A stretch of 64,000 bases of DNA from Streptomyces sp. 135 (GTDB lineage: Bacteria; Actinomycetota; Actinomycetes; Streptomycetales; Streptomycetaceae), in contig NZ_CP075691.1 in NCBI RefSeq assembly GCF_020026305.1, positions 3,782,001 through 3,846,000 on the forward strand, given 5' to 3'. The position numbers and the translations under genes are program-made. The notes beneath the pieces were generated by a model, which worked only from the letters and a program-made list of their open reading frames with translations, searched no databases and was not told the DNA's origin. This document shows, piece by piece, positions 35,266 through 46,688 of the stretch. The first letter of the stretch is position 1, and the number at the start of each line of letters is the position of its first letter.

Positions 35266-36276
35266 TCAGCCCTCCGTCTTCCGCGCGGCCTCGGCGTCCG
35301 CGCGCTTGCGGCCCCCGCCCCGGCCCACCTGCGTCCGCACCGCGCCCATGCTCGCCGCGATGACCAGGGAGATCGCCAGCGCCTCTGCGATCGTCAGGGC
35401 CTGGCTGAGGACGAGGAATCCGGCGACGGAGGCGATGGCCGGCTCCAGGCTCATCAGGATCGCGAAGGTGTGCGCGGGAAGGCGCCGCAGCGCGAGGAGT
35501 TCGAGGGTGTACGGCAGCACGGACGACATGACGGCGACCACCGCGCCCAGCGCCAGCGTGCCCGGTTCGACGAGCTTCGCCCCCGACTCCACGATCCCGA
35601 GCGGCAGGAACACCACCGCCGCGACCACCATCGCGAGCGCCAGCCCGTCGGCCTGCGGGAAGCGCCGTCCGGTGCGCGCGCTGAAGACGATGTACGCGGC
35701 CCACATCGCGCCCGCGCCGAGCGCGTAGGCGACACCGGCCGGGTCGAGGCCGCTGAAGCCGCCCCCGCCGCCCAGCAGGAAGACGCCGCAGAGGGCCAGC
35801 CCGGCCCAGATGAGGTTCACCGCGCGGCGCGAGGCGATGACGGAGAGCGCGAGCGGTCCGAGGACTTCCAGGGTGACGGCGGGGCCCATGGGGATGCGGG
35901 CGACGGACTGGTAGAAGAGGCCGTTCATGCCGGCCATGACCACGCCGAAGGCGACCACCGTGCCCCAGTCGGCCCGCGAATGCCCCCGCAGCTTCGGCCG
36001 GCACACGGCGAGCAGCACGAGCGCGGCGAAGGCGAGCCGCAGCGTCACGATGCCGAGCGCTCCGACGCGCGGCATCACGCTCACGGCGACCGCGCCGCCG
36101 AACTGCACGGAGATCCCGCCCGCGAGGACGAGCCCGACCGGCCCGAGCCGGGCGCGGAGCCCGCTTGCGGGCGCGGCGGCGGCCTCGGCGCCCGCGACCT
36201 CCGGCTGCTGGGCCACCACGGGGGCCACTCCGGGGGCAGCCGCCGGTGCCGCCTGATCGCTGCGCGAGACGTTCAC
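35266..36276 (-). CDS. EamA/RhtA-family exporter
   Basis: A 336-residue inner-membrane transporter of the drug/metabolite superfamily with ten hydrophobic helices in two EamA repeats. The first repeat includes GPVGLVLAGGISVQFGGAVA and GIVTLRLAFAALVLLAV; the second includes LGAGAMWAAYIVFSARTGRR and MSSVLPYTLELLALRRL. The family exports threonine, homoserine and other small metabolites. A 45-residue Ala/Pro-rich head precedes the first helix. GTG 36276 follows GGAAAGG. The small gene downstream is coupled to it. Confidence 0.9.
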   Translation of the reverse strand: MNVSRSDQAAPAAAPGVAPVVAQQPEVAGAEAAAAPASGLRARLGPVGLVLAGGISVQFGGAVAVSVMPRVGALGIVTLRLAFAALVLLAVCRPKLRGHSRADWGTVVAFGVVMAGMNGLFYQSVARIPMGPAVTLEVLGPLALSVIASRRAVNLIWAGLALCGVFLLGGGGGFSGLDPAGVAYALGAGAMWAAYIVFSARTGRRFPQADGLALAMVVAAVVFLPLGIVESGAKLVEPGTLALGAVVAVMSSVLPYTLELLALRRLPAHTFAILMSLEPAIASVAGFLVLSQALTIAEALAISLVIAASMGAVRTQVGRGGGRKRADAEAARKTEG

Positions 36277-36361
36277 GCCTGAGCCTTTCCTGACGCTGGT
36301 CGTTCCGAGTCCAGTTTGCTGGACTCCACCGTACAAGGTAGTGGACCAGCCCTCGTACGGC

Positions 36362-37468
36362 TCAGTGGGTGTCGACGGCGTTCCCCCGCGCTGTGTAGAA
36401 GGCCACCGTCAAGTCCTTGACCAGGGCCTTGCGTTCGTAGTCGTCGAGCGTGACGAGCCCCCGTTCGGTGAGCCTGCGGACGGTGTCGTCCACGGCGTCC
36501 AGGACCGAGGTCAGCACGCTGTCCCGGTGCTCGGCGTCGATGGCGGCGATCTGGCGGCGCCGCATCGCGGCGGCCACCTCGGGCGCGTACTCCACGCGCG
36601 TGGGCCGCGCCGAGAACACCTCGACGCCGACCGCCCTGCACTCCGCCGCCAGGGCCCTGGTCAGCGTGTCGCCGACGGCCTCGGCGTCCCGCAGCGTCGG
36701 CACGTCGTCGGCGGGCTCACGGAAGGAGTCGGCGGGCAGCCGGGACATCACGCGCGCCGTCACCGCCTCCACCTGCTCGCGCAGGTACGCGGTGTGGTCG
36801 TCGACCGCGAGAAGCGCTCGTGCGGTGTCCTTGACCTGCCACACCACGAGGACGACCACGCGCAGCTCCACGCCGTGCGCGTCGACCGCCGCCATCGGCT
36901 CGCTGCGCCAGTGCCGCAGCCGTACGTCGACGCGGCGCCGCGGCATCAGCGGACTGATCCACACGAGTCCGGTGCGCCGCACGCTCCCCCGGTACCGTCC
37001 GAAGAGGGACAGGACCCACGCGCTGCCGGCCCGCCCCCGGCTGACCCCGCCGAGCGCGAGGAGGACGAGGACCCCGCAGCCGCCGACGGCCGCCCACCGC
37101 CAGGCGGCGAGCCCCTGCCGCGTACGTACGGGCAGCCGCAGGTACTCCGTCAGCCGTACGGGGAGGAGGCCGCCGGACCAGGTCAGCCAGGCCGCACCGG
37201 TGAGCGCGAGGACCGCCACGAGCAGCGCCCACCAGCCGGAGCAGGCGGGGCCGCGGCGTTCGACGAGGTCGCGGTCGGGGCGTGGGGGCGCGAGGGGCGG
37301 GCGCCGGTCCGGCGCCCGGCCGGGTCCGGTCCCGCGTCCCTCGCTCTTCGCCGGTTCGGTGGTCTCGCCGCGGAAGAGCGGGTCCATGGGGACGGAGTCG
37401 CGGCGGTTGCGCACGACCAGCTGGGGAACTCGCCCTTCGACAGGGCCGGCTTTCCGATCAGGCGGCAC
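36362..37468 (-). CDS. SPFH/band-7 domain membrane protein
   Basis: A 368-residue protein. A polar head of about 80 residues is followed by two helices (WWALLVAVLALTGAAWLTW and AVGGCGVLVLLALGGV), then the SPFH domain (VRRTGLVWISPLMPRRRVDV, MAAVDAHGVELRVVVLVVWQ, VDDHTAYLREQVEAVTARVM) with a coiled segment at the end. Such proteins form membrane-bound oligomers organising lipid or protein patches. It stands alone between the EamA exporter and the broken oxidoreductase; the start GTG 37468 is probable but upstream codons are limited. Confidence 0.85.
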   Translation of the reverse strand: MPPDRKAGPVEGRVPQLVVRNRRDSVPMDPLFRGETTEPAKSEGRGTGPGRAPDRRPPLAPPRPDRDLVERRGPACSGWWALLVAVLALTGAAWLTWSGGLLPVRLTEYLRLPVRTRQGLAAWRWAAVGGCGVLVLLALGGVSRGRAGSAWVLSLFGRYRGSVRRTGLVWISPLMPRRRVDVRLRHWRSEPMAAVDAHGVELRVVVLVVWQVKDTARALLAVDDHTAYLREQVEAVTARVMSRLPADSFREPADDVPTLRDAEAVGDTLTRALAAECRAVGVEVFSARPTRVEYAPEVAAAMRRRQIAAIDAEHRDSVLTSVLDAVDDTVRRLTERGLVTLDDYERKALVKDLTVAFYTARGNAVDTH

Positions 37469-37504
37469 ACCAGACTTCAGGCTGACCGACTCCCCGACAG
37501 ATGA

Positions 37505-38749
37505 TCAAGAACCGTTCCGATCCTTCCGGAATAGGACGTTCCGCCCCACTCGCGAAAGACCCTTCTGTCCGGGACTTTCGTCCCGGCCGGTCCGCTCCAG
37601 CGCCCCCGCGAGGACCTCCGCCAGGTGCCGCCCCCGCACCCCCGCCAGCTGCCCCAGCTGGGTCCGGCAGGAGAAACTGTCGGCCAGGACCACCGCGTCG
37701 TCCGGCGCCCGGCGCACCGAGGGCAGCAGCTGCTCCTCCGCGCAGGTCACGGACACCTCGTAATGCCCCTGCTCGAACCCGAAGTTCCCGGCGAGCCCGC
37801 AGCAGCCGCCGCTCAGCTCGCCCTCGATGCCCGCCCTCGCCCGCAGCCGCCGTTCCGCCGCGTCACCGAGGACCGCGTGCTGGTGGCAGTGCGTCTGGCC
37901 GACCGCCGGGCGTCCGACGTGCGGCGGCCGCCACCTCGGCGCCAGTTCTTCGAGGGCCTGCGCGAAGGTCCGCACGGACGCGGCGAGGCGGTGCGCGCGC
38001 GGATCGTCGCCCAGCAGCTCGACCAGGTCCGTCCTGAGGGCCGCCGCGCAACTCGGTTCCAGGACGACCACCGGTGTACCGGCCGCCAAGAGCGGGGCCA
38101 CGCGGTCCAGGGTGGCGCGCAGCACCGCGCGCGCCCGGTCGAGCTGCCCCGTCGAGACGTACGTCAGCCCGCAGCACACACCTCCCGGCGGCAGCGCGAC
38201 GGTCAGCCCGGCGTCCTCCAGGACCCGTACCGCGGCGCGCCCCACGGAGGGCGAGAGGTGGTCGGTGAAGGTGTCGGGCCAGAGCACGACCGACGCGGGG
38301 CGCCTCCCGTCCCTCGGCCTGCCGCGCCACCACTGCCGCAGCGTGCGCGGCGCCACCGGCGGAATCGACCGCTCCGGCGCGATCCCGCCGAGCCGCTTGC
38401 CGAGCGCCGCCAACGCGCCGATCCGCGCGAGGGCGTTGAGGGCCGGGGCCGTGCGCGTGGCGGCGACCAACCGCAGCCAGCGCGGCAGCCACCCCATCGC
38501 GTAGTGGGCGGCGGGCCTGCGGCGCCCTTCGTAGTGGTGATGCAGGAACTCCGCCTTGTACGTGGCCATGTCGACGCCCACGGGGCAGTCCGAGCGGCAG
38601 CCCTTGCAGGACAGGCAGAGGTCGAGCGCGTCCCTGACCTCCGTCGAACGCCAGCCGTCCGTCACCACCTCGCCCGCCAGCATCTCGTGCAGCAGGCGCG
38701 CCCGGCCGCGCGTGGAGTGCTCCTTCGTTACGGCACGACGCCCACGCAC
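37505..38749 (-). pseudogene. Fe-S/cysteine-rich half of a FAD-linked oxidoreductase
   Basis: A 414-codon frame with one complete ferredoxin-type cluster motif, CLSCKGCRSDCP (about 44-55), and two CCG-type domains (GGVCCGLTYV, GGCCGLAGNFGF) as in GlpC/LldE-type heterodisulfide-like subunits. In related actinomycete proteins, as I recall them, this is fused to the FAD domain encoded just upstream, with a first [4Fe-4S] motif at the joint. Here that motif is missing: the FAD frame stops at CVGVVP and this frame resumes with KEHSTRGRARLL, 22 bases overlapped and out of frame. Most likely a deletion, giving a broken gene; independent expression from GTG 38749 remains possible. Confidence 0.6.
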
Positions 38750-40425
38750 CGCCTGACCGCCGCGGCGAAGTCGCCGCCGTCGGCGCCGTCATTGGGATAA
38801 CCGAAGGCGACGTCGACGGGCTCGCGCGGCAGGGGCGTGAACCGCAGGTTCGTGTCGAGGGGCGCGGGCCGCACCAGCATGCCCGGGTTGAGCAGGCCAT
38901 CGGGGTCCCAGACGTCCTTCACACGGGCGAAGAGAGCGACGAGTTCGGGCCCGTACATCTTCGGCAGCAGCTCGGCGCGGGCCTGCCCGTCGCCGTGCTC
39001 ACCGGAGAGCGAGCCGCCGTGCGCGACGACGACGTCGGCCAGCTCCTCGGAGAACCGGCGGAAGCGGGCCACGCCTTCGGGGGTGATCAGGTCGAAGTCG
39101 ATGCGTACGTGGATACAGCCGTCCCCGAAGTGCCCGTACGGGGTGCCGCGCAGGCCGTGCTCGGCGAGCAGCGCCCGGAAGTCGCGCAGGTAGGCGCCGA
39201 GGCGGGCCGGGGGCACGGCGCAGTCCTCCCAGCCGGGCCAGGCCTCCTTACCGAAGCCCCGGCCCCGCCCGGACGCGTCGCCGCCGCCGTGGGCGATGTC
39301 GTCGCCGATGTCGTCGGCGATGCGCGTGGCGGTGCCGCTGGCGTCCTCCCGTACGCGCCACAGCGCGCGCTGCCCGGCCGGGTCGTCGACGACCACGGCG
39401 TCCAGGACGTCGGCGGCGCGCACGATCGTCTCGGCCCGCGCGCGTGCCTCGGCACGGGTTTCGCCGCCTGTCTCCACGAACAGCCAGGCGCCGCCCCTGG
39501 GCAGGACGCCCTCCCGGGGGCCCGCGCCCCGGACGAGGTCGGCCGCCATGCCCTCGACGGTCAGGGGGCCGTAGGGCAGGAGGCCGGCGGCGGCTTCGGC
39601 TGCGGCGCTCTCGTCGGCGTACCCGAGGACGGCGAGCGCCCGTGCGCGCGGCGCCTCGACGAGCCGTACGGCGGCTTCGGTGAGGAGGCCGAGGGTGCCC
39701 TCCGAACCGCAGAAGGCACGGGCGAGGTCGGGGCCGCGTTCGGGGAGGAGGGCGTCGAGGGCGTAACCGGAGATGCGGCGCGGCAGGTCGGGGTAGCCGG
39801 TGCGCAGGAGGGCCAGGTGGTCGTCGACGAGGGGGCGCAGGCCTTCGGGGGCCCCGGTCCAGCCCTGCCCGAGGCGGAGGGTGTCGCCCCGGCCGCTGGT
39901 GACGGACAGGGAGCGGACGTTGTCGGCCGTCGTCCCCCAGGCCACCGAGTGCGACCCGCACGAGTTGTTGCCGATCATCCCGCCCAGCGTGCACCGGCTG
40001 TGCGTGGACGGATCCGGGCCGAACGTCAGGCCGTGCGGGGCCGCCGCCGCGCGCAGGTCGTCCAGGATCACCCCCGGCTGGACCACGGCGGTCCGCGCCT
40101 CGGGGTCGAGGGAGACGATCCGGTTCATCCGCCGCGTGAAGTCGAGGACGACGCCGACGCCCGTCGCCTGCCCGGCGATCGACGTGCCCGCGCCGCGCGC
40201 CACCACCGGCACGCCCCGCCGCCGGCAGACGTCGAGTGCCGCCGCCACGTCGTCGGCGTCGTGCGGGGCGACCACCGCGGCGGGCACCCGGCGGTAGTTG
40301 GAGGCGTCCATGGTGTGCAGGGCCCGCGCGGTCACGGAGAGGTCCACCGCGCCGCGCACGGCCGCGCGCAGGTCCCGCTCCAGGCCGCCGGGGTCACTGC
40401 CGGAGTCACTGCGGAGATCGCTCAT
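38728..40425 (-). CDS. FAD-binding oxidoreductase (GlcD/LDH type), truncated before its Fe-S part
   Basis: A 565-residue FAD_binding_4 flavoprotein of the glycolate/D-lactate dehydrogenase group. FAD contacts are VPVVARGAGTSIAGQATG (about residues 78-95) and TLGGMIGNNSCGSHSVAWG; the C-terminal FAD-oxidase domain has GHFGDGCIHVRIDFD and GEHGDGQARAE, ending PDGLLNPGMLV. It ends abruptly at RRCVGVVP, inside what should be the first cysteine motif of a fused Fe-S domain (see the neighbour at 37505). The FAD domain itself looks intact and might still be active if another electron acceptor serves. ATG 40425. Confidence 0.85.
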   Translation of the reverse strand: MSDLRSDSGSDPGGLERDLRAAVRGAVDLSVTARALHTMDASNYRRVPAAVVAPHDADDVAAALDVCRRRGVPVVARGAGTSIAGQATGVGVVLDFTRRMNRIVSLDPEARTAVVQPGVILDDLRAAAAPHGLTFGPDPSTHSRCTLGGMIGNNSCGSHSVAWGTTADNVRSLSVTSGRGDTLRLGQGWTGAPEGLRPLVDDHLALLRTGYPDLPRRISGYALDALLPERGPDLARAFCGSEGTLGLLTEAAVRLVEAPRARALAVLGYADESAAAEAAAGLLPYGPLTVEGMAADLVRGAGPREGVLPRGGAWLFVETGGETRAEARARAETIVRAADVLDAVVVDDPAGQRALWRVREDASGTATRIADDIGDDIAHGGGDASGRGRGFGKEAWPGWEDCAVPPARLGAYLRDFRALLAEHGLRGTPYGHFGDGCIHVRIDFDLITPEGVARFRRFSEELADVVVAHGGSLSGEHGDGQARAELLPKMYGPELVALFARVKDVWDPDGLLNPGMLVRPAPLDTNLRFTPLPREPVDVAFGYPNDGADGGDFAAAVRRCVGVVP

Positions 40426-40495
40426 ACGGCTCAGAATGCCCCCGCGCGCACCCCCTGGGGCCACCCCGCCGCACCCGAAATATCAGGATCCGGAA

Positions 40496-40533
40496 GGGAA
40501 CATTCCCACCATGGGCACCAACTCTCCTATAGT
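40496..40533 (+). promoter_or_regulatory. conservon promoter region with palindrome
   Basis: GGGAA-CA-TTCCC at 40496-40507 is a perfect palindrome, followed 20 bases later by a good -10 hexamer TATAGT (40528-40533). Transcription would start near 40540, leaving a leader of about 75 bases with loosely repeated TTGAG/CGAGCA words before cvnA. A protein bound at the palindrome would cover the -35 position. Confidence 0.5.
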
Positions 40534-40614
40534 GACCACAACTTGAGCAGAGCTTGAGACAAGCCCGAGCACGTTCGAGCAGAGTGTGTCGCTTCCGATC
40601 GAGGACCCCGATTG

Positions 40615-42737
<2,123 letters not shown>

Positions 42738-42741
<4 letters not shown>

Positions 42742-43190
42742 CCACGACCGCTTCCCCGGCCCCCGGCACCACCACCGACGCCAAGCTGACCTGGCTCCTC
42801 GAAGGCCTCCTGGAGCGCACCCCCGGCGCCCGGCACGCCCTCGTGCTCTCCCGGGACGGCCTGAAACTGTGCCGCACCCCGGAGCTCTCCGTCGACCAGG
42901 CCGACCAGCTCGCCGCGATAGCCGCCGGCATCCAGTCGCTGTCGCACGGCGCGTCCGCCGAGTTCGGCGACGGCACCGGCGGGGTGCGCTCGGCGATGGC
43001 CGAGTTCTACGGCGGCATCCTCTTCATCGTCGAGGCCGGCGAGGGCGCGCACCTCGCGCTCATCGCCGACGAGGACGCCGACGCGGGCCTGGTGGGCCAC
43101 ACGATGAGCGAGCTGGTCGAGCAGCTCGGCGAGCATCTGCGCGCCGCGCCCCGCGCGGGCGGCGGCCCCGGCAGCCGGCCCACCGCATGA
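42738..43190 (+). CDS. cvnB: conservon roadblock/LC7 protein CvnB
   Basis: A 150-residue Roadblock/LC7-domain protein: TWLLEGLLERTPGARHALVL, DQLAAIAAGIQSLSHGAS and GGILFIVEAGEGAHLALIA are the domain core. Roadblock proteins bind and modulate small GTPases; in conservons CvnB is thought to act with CvnC on CvnD. ATG overlaps the cvnA stop (ATGA) and its own stop overlaps the cvnC start. Confidence 0.93.
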
Positions 43191-43549
43191 GCGTGGGCCG
43201 CCCCGGCCGGGACGACTCCCCCGACCGGCTGTACACCCTCACCGGCGGACGCAGCCGGTCGGCGCCCGACGCCCCCTTCGACCTGGTGACCCTCATCGTC
43301 GCCGAGTCCGGCCCGATGCCCGGCATGCAGTCCGAGCACGCCGCGATCCTGCGGATGTGCCGCCTGCCGACGGCGGTCGTGGAGATCGCCGCCGAACTCG
43401 GCCTGCCCGTGAGCATCACCCGCATCCTGCTCTCCGACCTGCTGGACGCGGGCCGGATCAGCGCCCGCCACCCCCGCTCGGGCCCCGCCCACAGCCTTCC
43501 CGATTCCGAACTCCTGGAGCAGGTGCTCGTTGGACTCCGCAACCTCTGA
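43187..43549 (+). CDS. cvnC: conservon DUF742 protein CvnC
   Basis: A 120-residue DUF742 protein. It has the family blocks RLYTLTGGRSRS, DLVTLIVAES and a winged-helix-like end (LPTAVVEIAAELGLPVSITR, LLSDLLDAGRIS). Role is as an accessory of the CvnB/CvnD module. Its ATG overlaps the cvnB stop (ATGA) and its last 20 bases overlap the cvnD start in another frame. Confidence 0.92.
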   Translation: MSVGRPGRDDSPDRLYTLTGGRSRSAPDAPFDLVTLIVAESGPMPGMQSEHAAILRMCRLPTAVVEIAAELGLPVSITRILLSDLLDAGRISARHPRSGPAHSLPDSELLEQVLVGLRNL

Positions 43550-44153
43550 ACGCCGGGAGCTGACCGCAACCGCCGACAACGGCCTGAAGATCGTCGTGGT
43601 CGGCGGCTTCGGCGTCGGCAAGACGACGCTGGTCCGCTCCGTCAGCGAGATCCGTCCCCTCAACACCGAGGAGACGATGACGCAGGCCGGCAAGGGCATC
43701 GACGAGACCGGCGGCCTGGCCGGGCTCGGCGCCAAGACGTCCACCACGGTCGCCTTCGACTTCGGGCGCATCACGCTCGACGCCCGCAACGTCCTGTACC
43801 TCTTCGGCGCCCCCGGCCAGGAACGCTTCTGGTTCCTGTGGGACCGCCTCTTCGCCGGGACCCTCGGCGCGGTCGTCCTCGTCGACACCCGGCGCCTGTC
43901 GGACTCCTGGTACGCGATCGACCGCCTGGAGCACCACGGCACGCCGTTCATCGTGGCCCGCAACGACTTCGGCGGGCCCGCGTACACCCCCGAGCAGGTG
44001 CGCGAGGCGCTCGACCTCGACCCCGGGGTGCCGCTCGTCGACTGCGACGCGCGCTCCCGGCAGTCCAGCAAGGACGTACTGATCACGCTCGTGGAACACC
44101 TCAAGACGTTGTACGTCGCTCAGCTGAACGCCCCTCAGGAGTACGCCCAGTGA
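43530..44153 (+). CDS. cvnD: conservon GTPase CvnD
   Basis: A 207-residue Ras-like GTP-binding protein. G1 is GGFGVGKTT (about 25-33), G3 is FGAPGQERFW (about 90), and the G4 position reads VARNDF, which keeps Asn and Asp but lacks the usual Lys. It is the output switch of the conservon. The start is TTG 43530, unusual but giving the family N-terminus MDSATSE; the overlap with cvnC implies translational coupling. Confidence 0.93.
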   Translation: MDSATSERRELTATADNGLKIVVVGGFGVGKTTLVRSVSEIRPLNTEETMTQAGKGIDETGGLAGLGAKTSTTVAFDFGRITLDARNVLYLFGAPGQERFWFLWDRLFAGTLGAVVLVDTRRLSDSWYAIDRLEHHGTPFIVARNDFGGPAYTPEQVREALDLDPGVPLVDCDARSRQSSKDVLITLVEHLKTLYVAQLNAPQEYAQ

Positions 44154-45412
44154 CCTGCCCCGTGACCGGCGCCGCACCCGGTCCCGTCCCGCTCTCCGGC
44201 CCCCGCTTCGCCACCGAACCCGCCCAGCTCTACCGGGAGATGCGCCGCGACCACGGGCCCGTGGCGCCCGTGCTGCTCGACGGCGACGTGCCGGCCTGGC
44301 TGGTGCTCGGCTACCGCGAGCTGCACCAGGTCACCGCCGACCCGGTGCTGTTCAGCCGCGACTCCGAGCTGTGGAACCAGTGGCCGAACATCCCCGCGGA
44401 CTGGCCGCTGCTCCCGATGATCGGCCACAAGCAGCCGTCGATCCTCTACACCGTGGGCGAGCGGCACACCCGGCGGGCCGCGATGATCGCGCAGGCGCTG
44501 GAGGCCGTCGACCCGTTCGAGCTGAAGGCGCACGCCGAGAAGTTCGCGGACGAGCTGATCGACCGGTTCTGCGGCAAGGGCGCCGCCGACCTGATCGCCG
44601 AGTACGCGATGCTGCTGCCGGTGCGGGTCCTGGCCCGCATCTACGGCTTCCCGGACGAGCAGGGCCCCGCCCTGGTCACCGCCATGAACGACATGATCGA
44701 CGGCCGTGAGCGGGCGCTTGCGGGCCAGCAGCACCTCGCGTCGTCGATGGCACGGCTCATCGCCGACAAGCACGAGGCACCGGGCGAGGACGTGGCCTCG
44801 TACATGCTGCGGACACAGCTCACGGACGGCGCGGACGGGTTCAGCGACGAGGAGATCGCGCAGGACCTGATGGTGATGATGGCCGCCGGTCACCAGCCGA
44901 CCGCCGACTGGATCGGCAACTCGCTGCGGCTGATGCTCACCGACGACCGCTTCGCCGCCTCCCTCTTCGGTGGCCGGCACAGCGTCGCCGAGGCCATGAA
45001 CGAGGTCCTGTGGGAGGACACCCCCACCCAGAACGTCGCGGGCCGCTGGGCCTCGCGCGACACACAGCTCGGCGGCCGCCGCGTGCACGCCGGTGACCTG
45101 CTGCTGCTCGGCCTCGGCGCCGCCAACGCCGACCCGCAGGTGCGCACCGACGGCTCCGCCCTGACCGGCGGCAACAGCGCCCACTTCGCCTTCGGCCACG
45201 GCGAGCACCGCTGCCCCTTCCCCGCCCAGGAGGTCGCCGAGGTCGTCGCGCGGACCGGCATCGAGGTGCTCCTGGACCGGCTGCCCGACCTCGATCTGGC
45301 GGTGCCCGCGCGGGACCTGAGCCGCCGCCCGTCGCCGTGGCTGCGCGGCCTCACCGAACTGCCAGTGATCTTCAACCCGACCCCGGCCTCAGCGTTTGGA
45401 GACCTCAAGTGA
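44150..45412 (+). CDS. cvnE: conservon cytochrome P450 CvnE, lacking the ExxR arginine
   Basis: A 420-residue cytochrome P450. The heme loop FAFGHGEHRCPFPAQEVAE (Cys near 355) fits FxxGxHxCP, and the I-helix reads MMAAGHQPTADW. The K-helix region, however, reads EVLWED: the Arg of the invariant ExxR, which stabilises the heme pocket, is replaced by Trp. I recall similar sequences in other conservon P450s, so this may be family-specific. Start GTG 44150 overlaps the cvnD stop (GTGA). Substrate unknown; possibly a sensor or non-classical enzyme. Confidence 0.9.
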   Translation: MTCPVTGAAPGPVPLSGPRFATEPAQLYREMRRDHGPVAPVLLDGDVPAWLVLGYRELHQVTADPVLFSRDSELWNQWPNIPADWPLLPMIGHKQPSILYTVGERHTRRAAMIAQALEAVDPFELKAHAEKFADELIDRFCGKGAADLIAEYAMLLPVRVLARIYGFPDEQGPALVTAMNDMIDGRERALAGQQHLASSMARLIADKHEAPGEDVASYMLRTQLTDGADGFSDEEIAQDLMVMMAAGHQPTADWIGNSLRLMLTDDRFAASLFGGRHSVAEAMNEVLWEDTPTQNVAGRWASRDTQLGGRRVHAGDLLLLGLGAANADPQVRTDGSALTGGNSAHFAFGHGEHRCPFPAQEVAEVVARTGIEVLLDRLPDLDLAVPARDLSRRPSPWLRGLTELPVIFNPTPASAFGDLK

Positions 45413-46671
45413 CCGACAACCCCGCCAGAATCGCCCTGGACCCGTTCGTCACCGACCTGGACGGTGAGAGCGCCCGGCTGCTCGCGGCGGGACCGCTCGT
45501 CGAGGCGGAGCTGCCGGGAGGTGTGCCGGTGTGGGCGGTCACGCACCACGCGGAGGCCCGGCAACTCCTCACCGACAGGCGGCTGGTGAAGGACATCGAG
45601 GTCTGGGGCGCCTGGCGGCGCGGCGAGATACCCGCCGACTGGCCGCTGATCGGCCTCGCCAACCCGGGCCGTTCCATGCTGACGGTCGACGGCGAGGAGC
45701 ACCGCCGGCTGCGGTCGCTGGTCGCGCAGGCGCTGACGCCGCGCCGCGTGGAGCGCATGCGGGAGCGCATCACGGAGCTGACGGACGGCCTGCTGGACAG
45801 ACTTGCCGTCTCGGACGCCGAAGAGGTCGACCTGAAGGCCGCGTTCGCCTATCCCCTGCCCATGTACGTCATCAGCGACCTGATGGGCATCGACGAGGCC
45901 GACCACCCGCGGCTGAAGGTCCTGTTCGAGAAGTTCTTCTCCACGCAGACGCCGCCGGAGGAGGTCGTGGCGACGCTCGGCGAGCTGGCCGCGATGATGT
46001 CCAGGACCGTGGCGGCCCGCCGCGCGGAGCCGGGCGACGACCTGACCAGCGCGCTGATCGCGGCCTCCGAGGACGGCGACCGCCTCACCGACGAGGAGAT
46101 CGTCTCCACGCTCCAGCTGATGGTCGCGGCGGGCCACGAGACGACGATCTCCCTCATCGTCAACGCCGTCGTCAACCTCTCCACGCACCCCGAGCAGCTC
46201 GCACTCGTCCGCGCGGGGCAGGTCGGCTGGGACGCGGTGGTGGAGGAGACGCTGCGCCACTCGACGCCGACCTCGCACGTCCTGATCCGCTTCGCCGCCG
46301 AGGACGTACCCGTCGGCGACAAGGTGATCCCCGCCGGGGACGCGCTGATCGTCTCGTACGGCGCGATCGGCCGGGACGAGAAGGCCCACGGCCCCACGGC
46401 GGCCGAGTTCGACGTCACCCGCGCGTCCGCCACCCGCCACATCTCCTTCGGCCACGGCCCGCACGTCTGCCCCGGAGCGGCGCTCTCGCGCCTGGAGGCG
46501 GGCGTGGCGCTCCCGGCCCTGTACGAACGCTTCCCCGACCTGACCCTGGCGGTCCCGCGCTCGGAGCTGCGCAACAAGCCGGTGGTGACCCAGAACGACC
46601 TGTACGAGCTGCCGGTGCGGCTGAGAAGCGAATCTCACCCGGCGGACACCGAGGGACTCCCCGTGCCCTGA
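45409..46671 (+). CDS. second conservon cytochrome P450
   Basis: A 420-residue canonical P450: I-helix MVAAGHETTISLI (about 245), ExxR in VVEETLRHS (about 285) and heme loop FGHGPHVCPGAALSRLE (Cys near 350). The Thr pair of the I-helix and all core motifs are present, so it should activate oxygen. It starts inside the stop of the first P450 gene (GTGA) and ends the conservon operon 17 bases before serC. Presumably it acts in the same response, for example making a secondary metabolite or signal. Confidence 0.92.
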   Translation: MTDNPARIALDPFVTDLDGESARLLAAGPLVEAELPGGVPVWAVTHHAEARQLLTDRRLVKDIEVWGAWRRGEIPADWPLIGLANPGRSMLTVDGEEHRRLRSLVAQALTPRRVERMRERITELTDGLLDRLAVSDAEEVDLKAAFAYPLPMYVISDLMGIDEADHPRLKVLFEKFFSTQTPPEEVVATLGELAAMMSRTVAARRAEPGDDLTSALIAASEDGDRLTDEEIVSTLQLMVAAGHETTISLIVNAVVNLSTHPEQLALVRAGQVGWDAVVEETLRHSTPTSHVLIRFAAEDVPVGDKVIPAGDALIVSYGAIGRDEKAHGPTAAEFDVTRASATRHISFGHGPHVCPGAALSRLEAGVALPALYERFPDLTLAVPRSELRNKPVVTQNDLYELPVRLRSESHPADTEGLPVP

Positions 46672-46676
46672 GCCGC

Positions 46677-46682
46677 TAGGCT
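46677..46682 (+). promoter_or_regulatory. -10 hexamer of a leaderless serC promoter
   Basis: TAGGCT fits the Streptomyces TAGRRT-like -10 consensus and lies 6 bases before the GTG of serC. No ribosome-binding site is visible, so the transcript probably begins at the start codon. Confidence 0.6.
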
Positions 46683-46688
46683 CGCCCC

